NCBI GenBank assembly: GCA_963753615.1
Contig: CAVWCW010000019.1
Coordinates: forward strand, 86,649-150,648
Direction of reading: 5' to 3'
DNA from: CAVWCW01 sp963753615
GTDB taxonomy: Bacteria > Pseudomonadota > Gammaproteobacteria > Chromatiales > Chromatiaceae
DNA: 64,000 nucleotides
In this document: positions 41,358 to 50,369 of the stretch, in pieces
How positions within the stretch are numbered: position 1 is the stretch's first letter
Layout: each line of letters begins with the position of its first letter
Notes under the pieces: generated by a model
Seen by the model: only the letters and a program-made list of their open reading frames with translations
Told to the model about the DNA's origin: nothing
Database searches by the model: none
Program-made: the position numbers and the translations under genes

Positions 41358-41738
41358 ATGCAACGAAGAGATCTGATGTTGGCCGGCGCTACCCTGCTGG
41401 CGACCGGCGGCCTGCCGGGCGGGGCCCTGGCGACGGCCCTGTGCCGAAGAAACACGGACCTGCGGGCGCGCTTTGCCGCCTGCCTGGGCGCCGAGTTTCG
41501 AGTCACGGATCCCGCTGGCCGCGAGGCGCTGCTGCGCCTCGCGGCCTTGGACGATGAGACCGCCTGTGCCCGCACCGAGCAGTTCTCCTTGGTCTGGGAG
41601 GGCGCCGCCGCAGCCCCCGCAGCCGGCACCTACCGGTTGCGCCATCCCCAGGCCGGCGACCACCTGCTCTACCTGGAACCTGGTGCAGTGACCGCCGGCC
41701 AAACTCGGCTGCGGGCGCAGTTCAGCCTGCTTACCTGA
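41358..41738 (+). CDS. DUF6916-like protein with Tat signal
   Basis: A 126-residue protein. The N-terminus MQRRDLMLAGATLLATGG has a twin-arginine-like RRDLML motif and an Ala/Gly-rich core, so export by Tat is likely. The mature part is similar to the preceding minus-strand protein: LGAEFRVTDPAGREALLRLAALDD, TEQFSLVWEGAAAAPAAGTYRLRHPQAGDHLLYLEPG, QFSLLT. The F-SLVW-G and GTYRLRHPQAGDHLLYLEP segments correspond to the FALLFRG and GMFEFRHPRIGRLSLFLVP segments. The ribosome site aaggag is at 41346-41351. The pair suggests one exported and one cytoplasmic form of the same fold. Confidence 0.62.
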   Translation: MQRRDLMLAGATLLATGGLPGGALATALCRRNTDLRARFAACLGAEFRVTDPAGREALLRLAALDDETACARTEQFSLVWEGAAAAPAAGTYRLRHPQAGDHLLYLEPGAVTAGQTRLRAQFSLLT

Positions 41739-41997
41739 TCCTTGGCGGCACCGCCGACGTTGCGTTCCCGCACATCGTCGGCGGCCGGCAGGGTAACCCG
41801 GGTGGACCGCCCCGGCGCGGTTTTTACTCCTTGTCGGTGCCGGCGGCCAATCGGCGCGAGGGCGCGCCTCCTACGCCGATCATTGGGTGATTGACTGGGC
41901 GCTGTGCTGACACGCTCACCCCTTACCCCAACTGTCGTTTCCCCGCCCCATCGCTTATCATTGCCCCTCCCGGATTCAGCCCAGCGCAAGGTGAGAC

Positions 41998-44900
41998 ATG
42001 CTCAGTTTTCGTGGTGCCCCCGCTCTCTCGGCATTCCGTCTCGGCAAGCTGGAACGGCGGCTGACCCAGTATCTCGGCGAACCGGTGGGCGTGTACGCGG
42101 AATTCGTGCATTTTGCCGATTTCGAGCAGACCCTGGACCGGGCCGAACTCGCGGTGCTGGAGCGCCTGTTGCGCTACGGGCCGAGCTTGCCGGCCCATGA
42201 GCCCGGCGGCCAGCTGCTGGTAGCGATTCCGCGTCCCGGTACCATTTCGCCCTGGTCGTCCAAGGCCACCGATATTGCCCACAACTGCGGCCTGGGATCC
42301 ATCCGCCGCCTCGAACGGGGTATTGCCTACTATCTGGAGACGCCAGGCGGCGAGTTAGAGGGCGATCGGCTCATGGCCGCCATGGAGATTCTGCACGACC
42401 GCATGACTCAGGCGGTGGTGTTTGCCCTGGACGAAGCCGAGCAGTTGTTCGTGCACGCCGAACCGGCGCCGCTGACCCGCGTCGATGTTATCGGCAACGG
42501 CCGCGATGCCCTGGAGGCGGCGAATCGAGACTTGGGCCTGGCCCTGTCCGGTGACGAGATCGACTACCTGGTCGGGAGCTTCCAGGGCCTGGAGCGCAAT
42601 CCCACCGACGTCGAGCTGATGATGTTCGCCCAGGCCAACTCCGAGCATTGCCGGCACAAGATCTTCAACGCGAGCTGGGTCATCGACGGCCAGCGCCAGG
42701 ACCATTCCCTGTTCCACATGATCCGCAACACCACCGAGCGTTCGCCGACGGACGTGCTCTCGGCCTACAAGGACAATGCGGCGGTGATCGCCGGCCACCA
42801 GGGTCTGCGTTTCCTACCCGACGCGGAAGGGCGCTACGGCGCCAGCCAGGAGGATATCCACATCCTGATGAAGGTGGAGACCCACAACCACCCTACCGCC
42901 ATCTCGCCGTACCCGGGCGCGGCCACCGGCGCGGGCGGCGAGATCCGAGACGAAGGGGCCACCGGCACCGGCTCTAAGCCCAAGGCCGGGCTGACCGGCT
43001 TCTCGGTTTCCAACTTGCGCATCCCCGGCGGCGAGCAGCCCTGGGAGCAGGACTTCGGCAAGCCCGGGCGCATCGTCTCGGCGCTGGGCATCATGCTGGA
43101 GGGGCCGATCGGCGCGGCCGCCTTCAACAACGAATTCGGCCGCCCCAACCTGTGCGGCTATTTCCGCACCTACGAGCAACAGGTGGCTGGTCCGGATGGC
43201 CCCGAGCTGCGCGGCTACCACAAGCCGATCATGGTGGCCGGGGGGCTGGGCAACATCCGCGCCGAGCACATCGAGAAGCGGCCTTATCCCGCCGGCACCC
43301 CCCTGGTCGTGCTGGGCGGCCCGGCGATGCTCATCGGTCTCGGCGGCGGCGCCGCCTCCTCGATGGCCAGCGGCGCCAGCGCCGAGGATCTGGACTTCGC
43401 CTCGGTGCAGCGCGGCAACCCGGAGATGGAGCGGCGCTGCCAGGAAGTGATCGACCGCTGCTGGGGCCAGGGAAGCGACAACCCGATCCTGTGCATCCAC
43501 GACGTCGGCGCCGGCGGCCTGTCCAACGCGCTGCCCGAACTGGTGCACGACAGCGGCCGCGGCGGGCGCTTCGAGCTGCGCCAGGTGCCCAACGAGGAGC
43601 CGGGCATGTGGCCGATGGAGATCTGGTGCAACGAGGCCCAGGAGCGCTACGTACTGGCGGTCGCGGCCCAGCGCCTGGAGGACTTCAAGGCCCTGTGCGA
43701 GCGCGAGCGTTGCCCCTATGCGGTGGTCGGCGAGGCCACGGAGGAAGGGCACCTGCTGCTGGGCGACGCCCATTTCGACAACAACCCCATCGACATCCCG
43801 ATGCCGCTGCTGTTCGGCAAGCCGCCGCGCATGCTGCGGGCAGGTCCAGCACCGAAGCTCCGCAAGCCGGCGTTGGCCCTGGACGGCATCGACCTGCGCG
43901 AGGCCGCCCTGCGGGTGCTGCGCCTGCCCACGGTGGCGGACAAGACCTTCCTGATTACCATCGGCGACCGCACCATCACCGGCCTGGTCGCGCGCGACCA
44001 GATGGTCGGCCCCTAGCAGGTGCCGGTGGCGGACGTGGCGGTCACCGCCAGCGACTACTGGGGTTATACCGGCGAGGCCATGGCCATGGGCGAGCGCACG
44101 CCCCTGGCCCTGATTCAGCCGCCGCCTCGGCCCGCATGGCGATCGGCGAGGCCATCACCAATATCGCCGCGGCGAGCATTGCCCGTATCGGCGACATCAA
44201 GCTGTCCGCCAACTGGATGGGCGCCGCCGGCCACCCGGGGGAGGACGCCGGCCTGTTCGATACGGTCAAGGCGGTCGGCATGGAGCTGTGTCCGGCGCTC
44301 GGCATCGCGATGCCGGTCGGCAAGGACTCGCTGTCGATGAGGACCGTCTGGCGCCAGGACGGGGCCGAGCGCAGCATGGCCGCGCCGCTGTCCCTGATCG
44401 TCTCCGCCTTCGCCCCGGTGCAGGACATCCGTGCCACCCTCACCCCCCAGCTGCGCCGGGACCGGGGCGACAGCGACCTGATCCTGATCGACCTGGGCAA
44501 GGGCGCCAACCGCCTGGGCGGCTCCTGCCTGGCCCAGGTCTACGGCCAGCTCGGCCACCAGGCCCCGGATCTGGACGGCCCGGCGGCCTTGCGCCAGTTC
44601 TTCGAGCTGATCCAGGAGTTCAACCGAGACCGCCTGTTGCTGGCCTACCACGACCGCTCCGACGGCGGCCTGTTCGTGACGCTGTGCGAAATGGCCTTCG
44701 CCGGACGCTGTGGCCTCGATTTGACCCTGGACGGGCTCGGCGACGACCCGCTAGGCATTCTGTTCAGCGAAGAACTGGGGGCGGTGATCCAGGTCCACCA
44801 CCAGGACACCGACCAGGTCCTCAAGAGTTTGCACGACGCCGGCCTGGGCCACTACAGCCAGGTGATCGGCAGCCTCAACGACGACGACCGGCTGCGCTTT

Positions 44901-45884
44901 CACCACCGCGGTCGCGCCCTGTTGGACCTGGACCGGGTCGCGCTGCAGCAGGCCTGGTCCGAGACCAGCCACCGCATGCAGGCCCTGCGCGACAACCCGG
45001 AATGCGCCGACGAGGAATACGAACGCATCGCCGAGGGTGCCGACCCTGGCCTGCAACCGCGCCTCGGTTTCGACCCGAGCCAGGACCCGGCCGCCCCCTA
45101 CCTGGCCAGCGGCGCGCGCCCACGCATGGCGATCCTGCGTGAGCAGGGTGTCAACGGCCAGGTGGAGATGGCCGCGGCCTTTCACCGCGCCGGCTTCGAG
45201 GCGGTGGATGTGCACATGAGCGACATTGTCGCCGGTCGCGTCGACCTTGGCGGTTTCCGCGGTCTGGTCGCCTGCGGCGGCTTCTCCTACGGTGACGTGC
45301 TGGGCGCCGGCGAGGGCTGGGCCAAGACCATATTGTTCAACAACCGCGCTCGCGACCAGTTCGCCGCCTTCTTCGAACGCAGCGACAGCTTTGCCCTGGG
45401 GGTGTGCAACGGTTGCCAGATGCTGTCCAACCTGCACGAGCTGATCCCCGGCGCCGAGCACTGGCCGCATTTCGTGCGCAACCGCTCGGAGCAGTTCGAG
45501 GCCCGCTTCTCCCTGGTCGAGGTGCAGGACTCCAACTCCATCCTGCTCCAGGGCATGGCCGGTTCACGCCTGCCCATTGCGGTCGCCCACGGCGAGGGCC
45601 GGGCCGAGTTCCGCGATCAGGCCCAGTTGCAATTGGCCCGGCCCCAGGTTGCCCTGCGCTATATCGAGAACGACGGCCGAACCGCCAGCCGCTACCCGGC
45701 TAACCCCAACGGCTCCCCGGAAGGCATTACCGGGCTGACCAGCGCCGACGGCCGGGTCACCATCATGATGCCCCACCCCGAGCGGGTGTTCCGCGCGGTG
45801 CAGAACTCCTGGTACCCGAGCGATTGGGACGAGGACGGCCCCTGGTTGCGGCTGTTCCGCAATGCCCGGGCCTGGGTGGCCTGA
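41998..45884 (+). CDS. purL: phosphoribosylformylglycinamidine synthase PurL (one nonsense codon, one frameshift)
   Basis: This is the large, single-chain FGAM synthase of gammaproteobacteria (about 1290 residues), which uses Gln and ATP to convert FGAR to FGAM. The start at 41998 (MLSFRGAPALSAFRLGKLERRL) is standard. It includes ANSEHCRHKIFNASW, VETHNHPTAISPYPGAATGAGGEIRDEGATG, GGPAMLIGLGGGAASS, VHDVGAGGLSNALPELVHD and, at the C-terminus, the class I amidotransferase with GVNGQVEMAAAF, LGVCNGCQML and MMPHPERVFR. A TAG at 44014-44016 replaces the expected Trp of MVGPWQVPVAD, and a one-base shift near 44120 is needed to reach AAASARMAIGEAITNI. Both flanks are otherwise intact, so base-calling errors are likely. 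Confidence 0.95.
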
Positions 45885-45916
45885 GCGCGCGTTATTCGAT
45901 CAACAGGACCCCAAAG

Positions 45917-46378
45917 ATGAGCGAGCAACGTCCCCTCGGCGATCTCACCGTGGCCGACATCAGCCGTTTGGTGGTCGAAGACCCCAGCCGGATCGGCCCG
46001 GACGCCAATCTGCATGAACTGCTCGAGACGATGATCGCCGACCTGCGTACCCGCAATGTCTATGTGGTGGACGCCGAGCAGCGTCTTATCGGCTGCGTGC
46101 GCATGGAGCGCATCGTCGAGCAGCTGTTCCCGCTGCAGGCCATCGTCACCAGCAGCTTCGACGAACTTCTGTCGGAGCCCACCCGACTCAAGGCCAAGAG
46201 CGTGCGCGAGCTGATGATCAGCCCCCCGCCGGCCATGACCATGGGCACGCCGCTGCGCCAAGTCGCCACCACCCTGATGCGCGAACGCACCCACGAAGTC
46301 GCCGTTGTCGACGATCGGGGACGCCTGGTTGGAGAGATCAATATGTACGAGATCATCAAGGCCTACCTGGCCGAATGA
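45917..46378 (+). CDS. CBS-domain protein
   Basis: A 153-residue protein with a CBS pair: DPSRIGPDANLHELLETMIADLRTRNVYVVDAEQRLIGCVRMERIVEQLFP, then VRELMISPPPAMTMGTPLRQVATTLMRERTHEVAVVDDRGRLVGEINMYEIIKAYL. Between them is a linker starting AIVTSSFDELLS. It is a stand-alone cytoplasmic ligand sensor with no fused effector. It lies 32 bases after purL; a nucleotide-sensing role would suit that position but is not shown. Confidence 0.85.
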   Translation: MSEQRPLGDLTVADISRLVVEDPSRIGPDANLHELLETMIADLRTRNVYVVDAEQRLIGCVRMERIVEQLFPLQAIVTSSFDELLSEPTRLKAKSVRELMISPPPAMTMGTPLRQVATTLMRERTHEVAVVDDRGRLVGEINMYEIIKAYLAE

Positions 46379-46476
46379 GCGCTCCTTGCGCGGAGTGCCC
46401 GGGGCCCGGAATCGGGTGCGGAGATTAGCCGATCGCCGATCCAGCCCGAGAGGCCATCCGAGCCCTGCTCCTGGAC

Positions 46477-47259
46477 ATGGACGGGGTGCTGTTCCATGGC
46501 GAGCGCCCGCTCCCCGGTGCCGCGCGCTTACTGCGGGGCATTGAGCCCTTTCCCCATCTGTTCGTCACCAATAATCCGATTCTCACCCCAGCCGAGGTGG
46601 TGCAGAAATTCACCCGTCTTGGGCTGCCGGCCCCGCGTCCCGAGCAGATTCTTACCTCCGGCGAGGCCACGGCGGCCTTCCTGCAGCAGCGCAAACCGGG
46701 CTTCCGCTACTTCGCGGTAGGGGCCGGCGGCCTGCATCGGGCGCTCGCGACTTGCGGGCGGGCGGATACGGAGCGGGCGGATTTCGTGGTGGTGGGGGAG
46801 GGGGCCGGTCTCGATTACCGGACCCTGTCCATCGGCATTAACCTGATCCTGAAGCGTGGCGCAGCCTTGGTCGCCACCAACCCGGATACCACGGTGGATG
46901 CAGTCAGGGACGACGGCGAGCATTGGGTTCTGCCGGGTGGCGGCGCGTTGGTGGCGCCGTTCTCGGCGGCGACCGGGGTCGAGCCGGTGGTGATCGGTAA
47001 GCCCCATCCGCTGCTCTACCAAATGGCGCTGGATCGCCTGGGCGCTGCGCCGGGGCAGTGCCTGATGATCGGCGACCGTCCGGATACCGACATCCTCGGG
47101 GCCCAGCGGCTCGGCATGCGGACCGCGCTGGTCAGAACCGGGCGCTTCGGCCCTGGAGAACCCTTACCCCCTGATTGCGGGCCGCCGGACTGGGACACGC
47201 CAGACTTGCCGGGGCTGATGGAACGCTTGGCGGCTGTACTGCCGCCCGCGCTCGGGTAG
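46477..47259 (+). CDS. HAD-IIA family hydrolase (NagD/phosphoglycolate phosphatase-like), start unresolved
   Basis: The fold is HAD-IIA: LLLDMDGVLFHGERPLPGA (nucleophile motif), FVTNNPILTPAEVVQKF, a cap domain with VVVGEGAGLDYRTLSIGINLI, ATNPDTTV, VIGKPHPLLYQMALDRLG and MIGDRPDTDILGAQRLGMRTALVRTG. The first ATG (46477) would cut off the nucleophile Asp, encoded at 46474-46476. The frame stays open upstream only to a TAG at 46426-46428 without ATG, GTG or TTG, so the true start is hidden by an indel or uses a rare codon. The substrate is unknown; small sugar or glycolate phosphates are usual for the family. Confidence 0.85.
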   Translation: MDGVLFHGERPLPGAARLLRGIEPFPHLFVTNNPILTPAEVVQKFTRLGLPAPRPEQILTSGEATAAFLQQRKPGFRYFAVGAGGLHRALATCGRADTERADFVVVGEGAGLDYRTLSIGINLILKRGAALVATNPDTTVDAVRDDGEHWVLPGGGALVAPFSAATGVEPVVIGKPHPLLYQMALDRLGAAPGQCLMIGDRPDTDILGAQRLGMRTALVRTGRFGPGEPLPPDCGPPDWDTPDLPGLMERLAAVLPPALG

Positions 47260-47390
47260 CCGTCGCGGTGTTGCGGCCCGGCTCCCGCCGTTCGCTCTTG
47301 GCACAAGTGCTTGCTTGGGGCGCGGTTCGGCGCTAGCTTGTCGAAGTGTCCCGGGTGGGGCGGTTGTTCGAATTCGGTCTGGAGGGTGCT

Positions 47391-47669
47391 ATGAACGAAG
47401 TGTCTAAAGATACAGGGGTGGCGATGGCGTTGCTGGAACGGTTTGAGAAATTCCGGCTGCCGCGGGCGCTGGAAATCAAGGAACGGGTCGACCGCGGCGA
47501 AAAGCTCGGCGACGACGATATCGCTTTTCTCGACCAGATTATGGAGGACGCGGAAGATATCAAGCGGCTGGTGGATGAGCGACCGGAACTGCAGAAAATC
47601 TATAGCCAGGCGGTCGGGCTATATGGCGACATCACAGACAAGGCGCTCGAGAACGAACAGGGCTCCTGA
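47391..47669 (+). CDS. small conserved-looking cytoplasmic protein, unknown function
   Basis: A 92-residue acidic helical protein (ALLERFEKFRLPRALEIKERVDRGEKLGDDDIAFL, then LVDERPELQKIYSQAVGLYGDITDKAL). The ATG has a ggaggg ribosome site at 47381-47386. No known domain; the ERFEKFRLPRAL and RGEKLGDDDIAFLD segments are likely family motifs. It reads toward cfa, which is on the opposite strand and ends 24 bases away. Confidence 0.72.
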   Translation: MNEVSKDTGVAMALLERFEKFRLPRALEIKERVDRGEKLGDDDIAFLDQIMEDAEDIKRLVDERPELQKIYSQAVGLYGDITDKALENEQGS

Positions 47670-47692
47670 GCCCCGGCTCGGTCGCGTCCCCC

Positions 47693-49003
47693 TCAGCGAT
47701 ACAGATCGGACCGGGTCGGCGGCAGGCCCGAGCGGCCCCGATCGTCGCGTTTGACGGCAAGCGCCTGGCAGATGTGCATCTTTCCTTCCTTGAAGCCGAA
47801 AGAGACCGCCGCCAGGTAGAGCACCCACATGTTGAACCGTTCCAGGCCAACCAGCTCTATGGCGCGCTCGCGGTTGGCGCTCAGGCGTTTGCACCAGAAC
47901 TCGGTGGTGCGTGCGTAGTGCTCCCGCCAGGCCTCTACGTCGCGCACCTCCAGGCCCACGCGCTCCATGGACTGCAGCATGGTGCCGATGTCGGCCAGCT
48001 CCGATCCGGGGAAGATGTACTTTAGCAGCAGCCGCTTCTCGCCGGCGATGCGGCGGGGCCGAAAGCGCCGCGGCTTCTTGGCGCGGTTGGTGATGCTGTG
48101 GTTGAGCAGCAGCCCCTGCTCGCGCAGCAGTGACTTGACCTTCTTGAAATAGGCTGGGAAGTTGGCGATGCCGATGTGCTCGAACATCCCGATGCTGGCG
48201 ATCTTGTCGTAGCGGCCGGTCAGTTCCCGATAGTCCTTGAGCTCCACGCTGACCCGGTCCTGCAACCCCAGGCGCTCGATCTTCTCCCGCACCCATTGGT
48301 ATTGCCGTTCGGACAGGGTCACGCCGTGGGCCTGGACCCGGTAGTGTTGGGCCGCGTAACAGATCAGCCCACCCCAGCCGCAGCCGATGTCCAGCAGCCG
48401 TTCCCCGGGTTGCAGCCGCAGTTTGCGGCAGATCATCTCCAACTTGTCGTTTTGGGCCTGTTCCAGGGAGTTGTCCCAATCGGTGAAATAGGCGCAGGAG
48501 TACTGCATCTCCGGGTCGAGGAACAGCTGGTAGAACTCGTTGCTGACGTCGTAGTGGAACTGGATGAACGCCTTGTTGTCCCGCCGCGACTGGTTTCGGC
48601 CGGTCGCTTCGTCTGCGTAACCGTGCGCCATTTCGGATCGATGGCCGGGAAAGCGCAGGAACGGCAACGCCAGCCGCAACAGCCGGGTCTTGCTCAGCCG
48701 GCGCAGGTCGCGCTTGCTCGACCTGTCCCGCAGGGCGGTGCCGAACTCGATCAGGTCGCCACCGTGCAGCGACAGCCCGCCTTGGGCATATTCCCGCGCC
48801 AGGTTCTCCGGGGTCGGTCTGCGGGCGATGGCCCCCAACACTGCCGGCGAGGCGATCTGAAGGCACAGGGCGGGATTCGGATCCTGGCCGAGGGGAATGC
48901 GGCCGCCGTCCCAAAGGCCGACGGAGATACCCGCGTCCAGGTGCGATGCGAGGTATTCGAACAAGCGTCGTGCGGCCTGGAGTTGTCTGGCATCTTCGGA
49001 CAT
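47693..49003 (-). CDS. cfa: cyclopropane-fatty-acyl-phospholipid synthase
   Basis: A SAM-dependent enzyme that forms cyclopropane rings in membrane phospholipid acyl chains. The 436-residue protein has FIQFHYDVSNEFYQLFLDPEMQYSCAYF (lipid-binding and FHYD motif), LLDIGCGWGGLICYAAQHY (SAM loop), VTLSERQYQW, YDKIASIGMFEHIG, LLLNHSI and FPGSELADIGTMLQSMERVGLEVRDVE, ending near FNMWVLYLAAVSFGFKEGKMHICQAL. This is the full Cfa pattern, of the slightly longer subgroup with an N-terminal extension of about 100 residues. Confidence 0.92.
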   Translation of the reverse strand: MSEDARQLQAARRLFEYLASHLDAGISVGLWDGGRIPLGQDPNPALCLQIASPAVLGAIARRPTPENLAREYAQGGLSLHGGDLIEFGTALRDRSSKRDLRRLSKTRLLRLALPFLRFPGHRSEMAHGYADEATGRNQSRRDNKAFIQFHYDVSNEFYQLFLDPEMQYSCAYFTDWDNSLEQAQNDKLEMICRKLRLQPGERLLDIGCGWGGLICYAAQHYRVQAHGVTLSERQYQWVREKIERLGLQDRVSVELKDYRELTGRYDKIASIGMFEHIGIANFPAYFKKVKSLLREQGLLLNHSITNRAKKPRRFRPRRIAGEKRLLLKYIFPGSELADIGTMLQSMERVGLEVRDVEAWREHYARTTEFWCKRLSANRERAIELVGLERFNMWVLYLAAVSFGFKEGKMHICQALAVKRDDRGRSGLPPTRSDLYR

Positions 49004-49250
49004 ATACAGCGGACCTGGTAGGGATGGATCGTCTGGTGGTGGAGATGTTACCGGATTTCAGGCCCCAGTGGCCCGCACCTTCAGCCGATGGCCGCCCTCG
49101 GTCTGCCCGGAAAAGTCCGGGAAGGGACGGCGGTCAACGATCGGATCGGGTAATAATGCACCCCGCTCAGCGCGGAGATTCCGCACCCGGTATTCTGCTA
49201 GTATTGCCGATTATATCCTTAGCCCTGCCACCTTTTTGAGGTCCGACCCT

Positions 49251-50360
49251 ATGTCACAAAAAGAAAAACTTGTTTCGAAGACCCTGTCGGCCGACCTCAT
49301 GGAGGCGATGATCCGCTTCGGCCTGATTGCGGTTCTGGTGGTCATTTGCGTGCGCGTATTCGAGCCCTTCCTGGGTCTGGTGTTGTGGGGGTTGATCCTG
49401 GCGGTCGTGCTCTACCCGCTGCAGCAGAATCTGGCGGGGCGTCTCGGCGGGCGCCAGGGGCGGTCGGCCACGCTATTGGTGCTGGCAGGCATTTTGTTGA
49501 TCGGCATTCCGAGCTCGATGCTGGCCGGTTCCTTCGCCAGTTTCGTGCACGAACTGCACGCGGCGTTGGAAGCCGGCACCCTCAGCATCGAGCCGCCGAA
49601 ACCCGGGGTGGCGGAATGGCCGTTGATCGGCCAGAAGGTATACGATACTTGGAGCCTGGCGGCCCGGGACCTGCCCGCGCTGCTGGAGGAGATGCAACCG
49701 CAACTGGGCAGCGTCTCCAAGTTCGTGCTCGGGATGGTCGCCAGCACCGCCGGCGGCGTGTTGAAGTTTATCGGCTCGCTGATCATAGCCGGGATTATGA
49801 TGGCCTACGGCAAGGCCGGCAGCGTGGCGCTGCTGCGCATTGTCAATCGCCTGGCGGGAGCCGCCAAAGGCGCAGAACTGCAGAAGCTGTCCACCGCCAC
49901 CATCCGCTCGGTGGCGCTGGGGGTGATCGGCATCGCCTTCATCCAGTCCCTGCTGCTGGGGGTGGGCTTCATCTGGGCCGGGGTGCCGGCGGCGGGCCTG
50001 CTGGCGATCGTCGTCCTGCTGCTGGGCATCGCCCAGTTGCCGGCCATGCTGGTGTCGCTGCCGGTGATCGGCTACATCTGGTGGAGCGGCGACTCCACCG
50101 CAATGAACACGGTCTACACCGTCTATCTGTTGATCGCCGGCATGGCGGACAATGTGCTCAAGCCCTTACTGCTGGGGAGGGGGGTGGATGCCCCCATGCC
50201 CATTATCCTGCTCGGCGCCCTGGGCGGCATGGTCACCTCGGGCATGATTGGCCTGTTCGTGGGCGCGGTGTTTTTTACCCTGGGCTATGTGATCTTTATG
50301 GCCTGGGTCGACGACGGAGATCCCGTCACTGAAGCCGACGCGGTCCCCGCCGCCGACTGA
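49251..50360 (+). CDS. AI-2E (PerM/TqsA) family membrane permease
   Basis: A 369-residue polytopic membrane protein with the family layout: two N-terminal helices (MIRFGLIAVLVVICVRVFEPFLGLVLWGLILAVVLYPL), an extracytoplasmic segment (FASFVHELHAALEAG to LGSVSKFVLGMVASTAGG), further helices, the signature RSVALGVIGIAFIQSLLLGVGFIWAGVPAAGLLAIVVLLLGI and PLLLGRGVDAPMPIILLGALGG. Substrates of this family are uncertain (autoinducer-2 export or Na+/H+ exchange). It ends ten bases before the NodT-type gene, so it is likely in the same operon. Confidence 0.86.
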   Translation: MSQKEKLVSKTLSADLMEAMIRFGLIAVLVVICVRVFEPFLGLVLWGLILAVVLYPLQQNLAGRLGGRQGRSATLLVLAGILLIGIPSSMLAGSFASFVHELHAALEAGTLSIEPPKPGVAEWPLIGQKVYDTWSLAARDLPALLEEMQPQLGSVSKFVLGMVASTAGGVLKFIGSLIIAGIMMAYGKAGSVALLRIVNRLAGAAKGAELQKLSTATIRSVALGVIGIAFIQSLLLGVGFIWAGVPAAGLLAIVVLLLGIAQLPAMLVSLPVIGYIWWSGDSTAMNTVYTVYLLIAGMADNVLKPLLLGRGVDAPMPIILLGALGGMVTSGMIGLFVGAVFFTLGYVIFMAWVDDGDPVTEADAVPAAD

Positions 50361-50369
50361 ACGGCCACT

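Noticed and set aside
43152..44120. Start of a long plus-strand frame over the middle of purL
   Set aside because: Its first part is Arg/Gly-rich shadow sequence; only the part after about 44120 is real PurL, continuing from the frameshift.
47299..47315. TGGCAC...TTGC sigma-54-like promoter before the small protein at 47391
   Set aside because: The spacing between the GG and GC elements is one base too long for a normal sigma-54 promoter.
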